This document shows positions 5,479 to 8,106 of a stretch of DNA of 8,106 nt, in pieces. Location of the stretch: NCBI GenBank assembly GCA_015062715.1, contig SUUD01000084.1, positions 1-8,106 on the forward strand, written 5' to 3'. The notes under the pieces were generated by a model. That model was not told where the DNA came from and ran no database searches. It was given only the letters and a program-made list of their open reading frames with translations. The number at the start of each line of letters is the position of its first letter. Positions within the stretch are counted from its first letter, which is position 1. The DNA comes from Olsenella sp. (lineage in GTDB: Bacteria > Actinomycetota > Coriobacteriia > Coriobacteriales > Atopobiaceae). The position numbers and the translations under genes were made by a program.

Positions 5479-5490
5479 CACGGTACCAAG

Positions 5491-5540
5491 CGAGACCAGG
5501 AGGGACGCTCAGCCGACCCCGGCCTGGTCTCGTGCGTTTT
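5491..5540 (+). terminator. Hairpin between pepT and the YfcC-family gene (partial terminator?)
   Basis: CGAGACCAGG (5491-5500) and CCTGGTCTCG (5523-5532) pair perfectly over 10 bp around a 22-nt interior, followed by TGCG and TTTT (5537-5540). The large loop and short T-run suggest a weak terminator or an mRNA processing/stability hairpin that would set the ratio of the two gene products. Confidence 0.45.
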
Positions 5541-5564
5541 AGAGTCCAAGTGGAAAGGAATGTC

Positions 5565-7130
5565 ATGGACGCAACGGCACAGACGGCCTCCCCGGAGGCG
5601 GACGAGACCGAGCTTGTGGAGGGTGGCGGCAAGAAGCGCTTCAAGCTTCACTTCCCCACCGCCATCACGGTGCTCTTCATCGTGATGCTCTTCGCAGCCG
5701 CCCTCACCTACATCGTCCCCGCAGGAGAGTACGCCAAGCTCACTTATGACGAGGGCACCGAGACCTTCACCATCACCAACCCCGACGGCACCACCGAGGA
5801 GCGCGAGGCCACGCAGGCCACCCTCGACGAGCTGGGCGTCTCCGGCGCCATCGACAGCTTCCTCGACGGCTCCATCTCCAAGCCCGTCGCCATCCCCGGC
5901 ACCTACCAGCGCGTCGACCAGAACCCCCAGGGCGCCCTCGAGTTCCTGCTCGCGCCGATCCGTGGCGTCTACGACACCATCGACATCATCCTGTTCGTCT
6001 TCATCCTGGGTGGCTGCATCGGCGTGCTCAACTACATGGGCGCGCTGGCAGCCGGCGTCGCCGCGCTGTCGCGCCTGACCCGCGGCAAGGAGTACCTGCT
6101 CATCATCATCCTGTCGCTGCTCATGGTCGCAGGCGGCACCACCTTTGGCCTCTGCGAGGAGACCATCGCGCTCTACCCCGTCCTCATGCCCGTCTTTTTG
6201 GCCGCCGGCTATGATGCCATGACCTGCATCGCCGTCATCTTCGTCGGCTCGAGCGTGGGCACCATGTACTCCACGGTGAACCCCTTCGCCATCGGCGTGG
6301 CCACCAAGGCGGCCGGCATCGCCATGTCCGAGCAGATGGGCTGGCGCTTCATCGCCCTTGGCATCGGCACCGCCATGGCCCTCGCCTACGTCCTCAACTA
6401 CGCGCGCAAGGTTCGCCTCGACCCCACCAAGTCGGTCTGCTACGACTTCAAGGACAAGATCGAGGAGCGCTGGGGCAGCCAGGGCGAGGTGCCCGAGTTC
6501 ACCACCCACATGAAGCTCTCGCTCGGCGCGTTCGGCCTGGCCTTCGTGGTGCTGGTGTACGGCATCGTGCGCTACCTGTGGTGGTTTGACACCATGACCT
6601 CGGTGTTCCTGGCCTGCGCCATCTTCCTGGCCTTCTTCTCGGGCCTCGAGGAGGAGACGTTCATGGACCAGTTCATCAGCGGCGCCGGCGACCTCATGAG
6701 CGTGGCGCTCGTCATTGGCGTCGCTCGCGCGGTCAACATGCTGCTCGAGGACGGCCTCATCTCCGACACGATCCTGTACTTCTTCTCCAACCTCGTGGCG
6801 GGCATGAGCCCGGTGATCTTCATCGTCATGATGCTCGTGGTCTACATCATCCTGGGCTTCTTCATCAACTCGTCCTCGGGCCTGGCGGTGCTGTCCATCC
6901 CCATCATGGCCCCGCTCGGTGACGCCGTGGGCGTTGCCAAGCCCGCCATCATCGCCGCCTACAACTATGGCCAGGGCCTCATCAGCTACATCACGCCCAC
7001 CGGCCTCATCCTGGCGAGCCTTGCCATGGTCGACGTGCCGTTCAGCCGCTGGCTCAAGTTCATCAACCCGCTGCTGGGCGCCACCATCGTACTCAACGCC
7101 CTGCTGCTCATTGCGCAGGCAGTCATCTAG
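5565..7130 (+). CDS. YfcC family membrane carrier (amino acid/peptide or short-chain acid transporter)
   Basis: Inner-membrane carrier of the YfcC group (COG1288, ion-transporter superfamily), 521 residues. A polar N-terminus of ~28 residues is followed by FPTAITVLFIVMLFAAAL (30-47) and VPAGEY (51-56), the typical opening of the family. An external loop spans about 57-125. Many further transmembrane segments follow, with GGTTFGLCEET (190-200), a substrate-site-like STVNPFAIG (236-244), INSSSGLAVLSIPIMAPLGD (434-453) and NYGQGLISYITPTG (467-480), the paired hairpin-type motifs of this fold. Family members are often annotated as basic amino acid antiporters, but the substrate is not proven. The location directly after pepT favours a peptide or amino acid role. 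The ATG at 5565 has AAAGGA 5 nt upstream; the in-frame extension to 5532 enters the intergenic hairpin. Confidence 0.88.
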   Translation: MDATAQTASPEADETELVEGGGKKRFKLHFPTAITVLFIVMLFAAALTYIVPAGEYAKLTYDEGTETFTITNPDGTTEEREATQATLDELGVSGAIDSFLDGSISKPVAIPGTYQRVDQNPQGALEFLLAPIRGVYDTIDIILFVFILGGCIGVLNYMGALAAGVAALSRLTRGKEYLLIIILSLLMVAGGTTFGLCEETIALYPVLMPVFLAAGYDAMTCIAVIFVGSSVGTMYSTVNPFAIGVATKAAGIAMSEQMGWRFIALGIGTAMALAYVLNYARKVRLDPTKSVCYDFKDKIEERWGSQGEVPEFTTHMKLSLGAFGLAFVVLVYGIVRYLWWFDTMTSVFLACAIFLAFFSGLEEETFMDQFISGAGDLMSVALVIGVARAVNMLLEDGLISDTILYFFSNLVAGMSPVIFIVMMLVVYIILGFFINSSSGLAVLSIPIMAPLGDAVGVAKPAIIAAYNYGQGLISYITPTGLILASLAMVDVPFSRWLKFINPLLGATIVLNALLLIAQAVI

Positions 7131-7153
7131 CCCGCATTCACAGGGGTACCGCC

Positions 7154-7191
7154 GAGGGGCGGCCGGGCAACCGGTCGCCCCTCTCTCTTTT
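7154..7191 (+). terminator. Intrinsic terminator of the pepT-carrier operon
   Basis: A 13-bp stem (7154-7166 with 7171-7183, one G-T pair) is closed by a GCAA tetraloop of the GNRA type and followed by TCTCTTTT. It starts 24 nt after the carrier stop codon. Confidence 0.85.
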
Positions 7192-7213
7192 GCCCCGCAG
7201 GAGCCTGCGACGC

Positions 7214-7244
7214 AAAAAGAGAACGCCGGCCCGAAGGCCGGCGT
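7214..7244 (-). terminator. Intrinsic terminator of the second small-peptide gene
   Basis: A perfect 9-bp stem (7223-7231 with 7236-7244), whose loop reads TTCG on the minus strand, is followed on that strand by TCTCTTTTT. It lies about 30 nt past the peptide stop codon and stands back to back with the operon terminator at 7154-7191, so the two convergent units are well insulated. Confidence 0.8.
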
Positions 7245-7274
7245 CCGAAAGAAAGGGCGGTGTTGGCTGGGCGA

Positions 7275-7415
7275 CTAGGCGCCAAAGGCGTCGCCCGCAT
7301 AGGGGACGAGGCGGTAGTCGGGGGAATCGGCGTGGGAGGTGGTGGTGTCGACATCGATGAGGGACGCGGCGGCGGCTGCGAGGACCATGGTGACGATGAA
7401 GGTGATGTATGCCAT
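7275..7415 (-). CDS. Small membrane or exported peptide, 46 aa, copy 2 of a pair
   Basis: Function not recognised. The product is 46 residues. Residues 2-20 (MAYITFIVTMVLAAAAASLI) form a hydrophobic, alanine-rich helix that could be a membrane anchor or uncleaved signal. Asp21 and a Thr/Ser-rich tail follow, ending G-D-A-F-G-A. Length, helix position, Asp21, Thr24, Tyr34 and the D-A-F-x-A terminus match the gene at 935-1075 although overall identity is only 9/46. The ATG at 7415-7413 follows AAAGGGG at 6-nt spacing. It has its own promoter with the conserved box and its own terminator, so it is a complete one-gene unit. No cysteine, lipobox or double-glycine leader is present. The short length means gene finders may miss it. 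Confidence 0.75.
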   Translation of the reverse strand: MAYITFIVTMVLAAAAASLIDVDTTTSHADSPDYRLVPYAGDAFGA

Positions 7416-7435
7416 TTTGAACCCCTTTCATGCAA

Positions 7436-7455
7436 TCTGGTAACAAACCAGTAAT
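7436..7455 (-). promoter_or_regulatory. Shared 5' UTR element, copy 2
   Basis: The minus strand reads ATTAC-N7-TTACCAGA, matching 1089-1108 at 15 of 20 positions and lying 12 nt after the -10 (11 nt in copy 1). Here CTGGT and ACCAG within it can also form a 5-bp hairpin, which copy 1 lacks. So the conserved part is the sequence and not this hairpin. Confidence 0.45.
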
Positions 7456-7467
7456 CTTTTCAAAGGC

Positions 7468-7544
7468 AATATACCATGGCTGTAACCTGTGTCTTACGGG
7501 ATTTTGACTGTTTTTATTGATACTTATTACAGTTACAATTTGTG
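7468..7544 (-). promoter_or_regulatory. Activator-type promoter of peptide gene 2 (conserved box plus -10)
   Basis: The -10 TATATT (minus, 7473-7468, 5/6) again lacks a -35 (TAAGAC at the 17-nt position). The conserved box (7494-7533, 36/40 to 1146-1185; to 7544, 43/51) starts exactly 21 nt upstream of the -10, the same phasing as in copy 1. The inverted repeat ACTGT (7507-7511) and ACAGT (7529-7533) is kept. The rest of the 311-nt gap to the right holds only the leader of the PARG-like gene. Confidence 0.65.
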
Positions 7545-7662
7545 GTAAGAGTTCCGCTGCTATTGCATCATCAACAGCCACCAGCATGTCGGCGGGCGCT
7601 CCGAGCAGGACATCCCGCGACGACATTGCTCCGTTCTAGCCAAGCCGTGGCCCTCGGGCCGC

Positions 7663-7697
7663 TATCATCAGAGTGGCGGGTGGCGTGGGGCCACCCG
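7663..7697 (+). promoter_or_regulatory. Candidate -10 and 5' hairpin of the PARG-like gene
   Basis: TATCAT (7663-7668, 5/6), in the context GCTATCATC, resembles the GCTATCGTC -10 context at 2128-2136. No clear -35 is seen. An 8-bp perfect hairpin (7677-7684 with 7690-7697, 5-nt loop) would sit at the 5' end of the mRNA, about 30 nt before the start codon. Confidence 0.35.
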
Positions 7698-7726
7698 GCA
7701 TGACTCACCAAAGGGGACGATGCACC

Positions 7727-8106
7727 ATGGCTCAGGGAGAGCGCGGCAACGGCAGGAACAGCGATCGCCGGGAGGCTCGGGCGGCAGCGGCACGCGCCCA
7801 CATCGCCGACGTCGACGCGCGCTTTGGCAAGGACGTCGCGCGCTCCCTCGAGGAGCTCAGGACCTACGAGGGACGCCCCGTCGTGCAGGCCGAGGGCTGC
7901 GTCCCCACCGTCGAGGTCGTCGACCAGGACAGCGTGGCCGCCGTGCTCGCCCGCGGCCGCGGCCTCGCCTCTGCCTGCGACCTGGCGCTTCTCGACTTCG
8001 CCTCGTTCACCAACCCGGGTGGCGGCTATGACCGCGGTGCCTGGGCCCAGGAGGAGGCCCTCTGCGCCGAGTCCACGCTCTTCAACGTCCTACGCGAGCA
8101 GAAGGC
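7727..8106 (+). CDS. Microbial-type poly(ADP-ribose) glycohydrolase, TIGR02452/DUF2263 family (partial, C-terminus off the right edge)
   Basis: Macrodomain-fold hydrolase expected to cleave ADP-ribose chains or related ADP-ribose conjugates in the cytoplasm. The 126 residues in the window start with a helical N-terminus rich in Arg, Ala and Asp (about 1-45). They reach the signature FTNPGGG (94-100) followed by seven residues and QEE (108-110), then ALCAESTL (111-118). The GGG-X6-8-QEE pattern is the PARG catalytic signature, with the second Glu (Glu110) as the expected catalytic acid. The full protein is usually around 270-300 residues, so more than half is missing. The ATG at 7727 follows AAGGGGA at 7712-7718; a nearby ATG at 7720 is out of frame. 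Whether a partner ADP-ribosyltransferase lies downstream cannot be seen. Confidence 0.88.
   Translation, partial: MAQGERGNGRNSDRREARAAAARAHIADVDARFGKDVARSLEELRTYEGRPVVQAEGCVPTVEVVDQDSVAAVLARGRGLASACDLALLDFASFTNPGGGYDRGAWAQEEALCAESTLFNVLREQK

Overview
The window is a GC-rich bacterial stretch whose genes almost always use G or C at third codon positions. It carries short AT-rich promoter islands and intrinsic terminators built on GCCGGCC-type stems. This, with the gene mix (GH13 glucosidase, RtcB, peptidase T beside a YfcC-family carrier, PARG-like protein), suggests a gut or oral anaerobic actinobacterium of the Coriobacteriia (Olsenella/Atopobium-like). That assignment is an inference from style and not from a marker gene.

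Layout. Left edge, minus strand: the N-terminal part of a GH13 oligo-1,6-glucosidase-type enzyme, then a 46-residue membrane-peptide gene, a 92-nt nested palindrome and a COG3910-type ATPase. Plus strand: a short transcription unit (consensus promoter, 45-codon ORF, strong terminator) just ahead of rtcB. A single-domain EamA/DMT membrane protein (minus) meets rtcB tail to tail and diverges from pepT (plus). pepT is followed by a large YfcC-family carrier that ends at a textbook terminator. Facing it on the minus strand is a second 46-residue membrane-peptide gene. The right edge holds the start of a microbial-type poly(ADP-ribose) glycohydrolase (plus). The 311-nt gap 7416-7726 holds the control region of the second peptide gene and the promoter/leader of the PARG-like gene.

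The most unusual content is the pair of small minus-strand genes at 935-1075 and 7275-7415. Both encode exactly 46 residues: an N-terminal hydrophobic helix, Asp21, Thr24, Tyr34 and a C-terminal D-A-F-x-A. The proteins are only about 20% identical (9/46), yet their control regions match closely. A 40-nt core matches at 36/40 positions, extends to 43/51, and carries an ACTGT...ACAGT inverted repeat. It sits exactly 21 nt upstream of a good -10 hexamer with no convincing -35. A 20-nt element in the 5' UTR is also shared (15/20). This looks like a regulon of tiny membrane or exported peptides driven by one unidentified activator, and I do not recognise it as a described system.

The main-gene functions otherwise point to oligosaccharide hydrolysis, peptide/amino-acid use (pepT plus carrier), RNA repair (RtcB) and ADP-ribose removal. 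No rRNA, tRNA, CRISPR array or transposase is visible.
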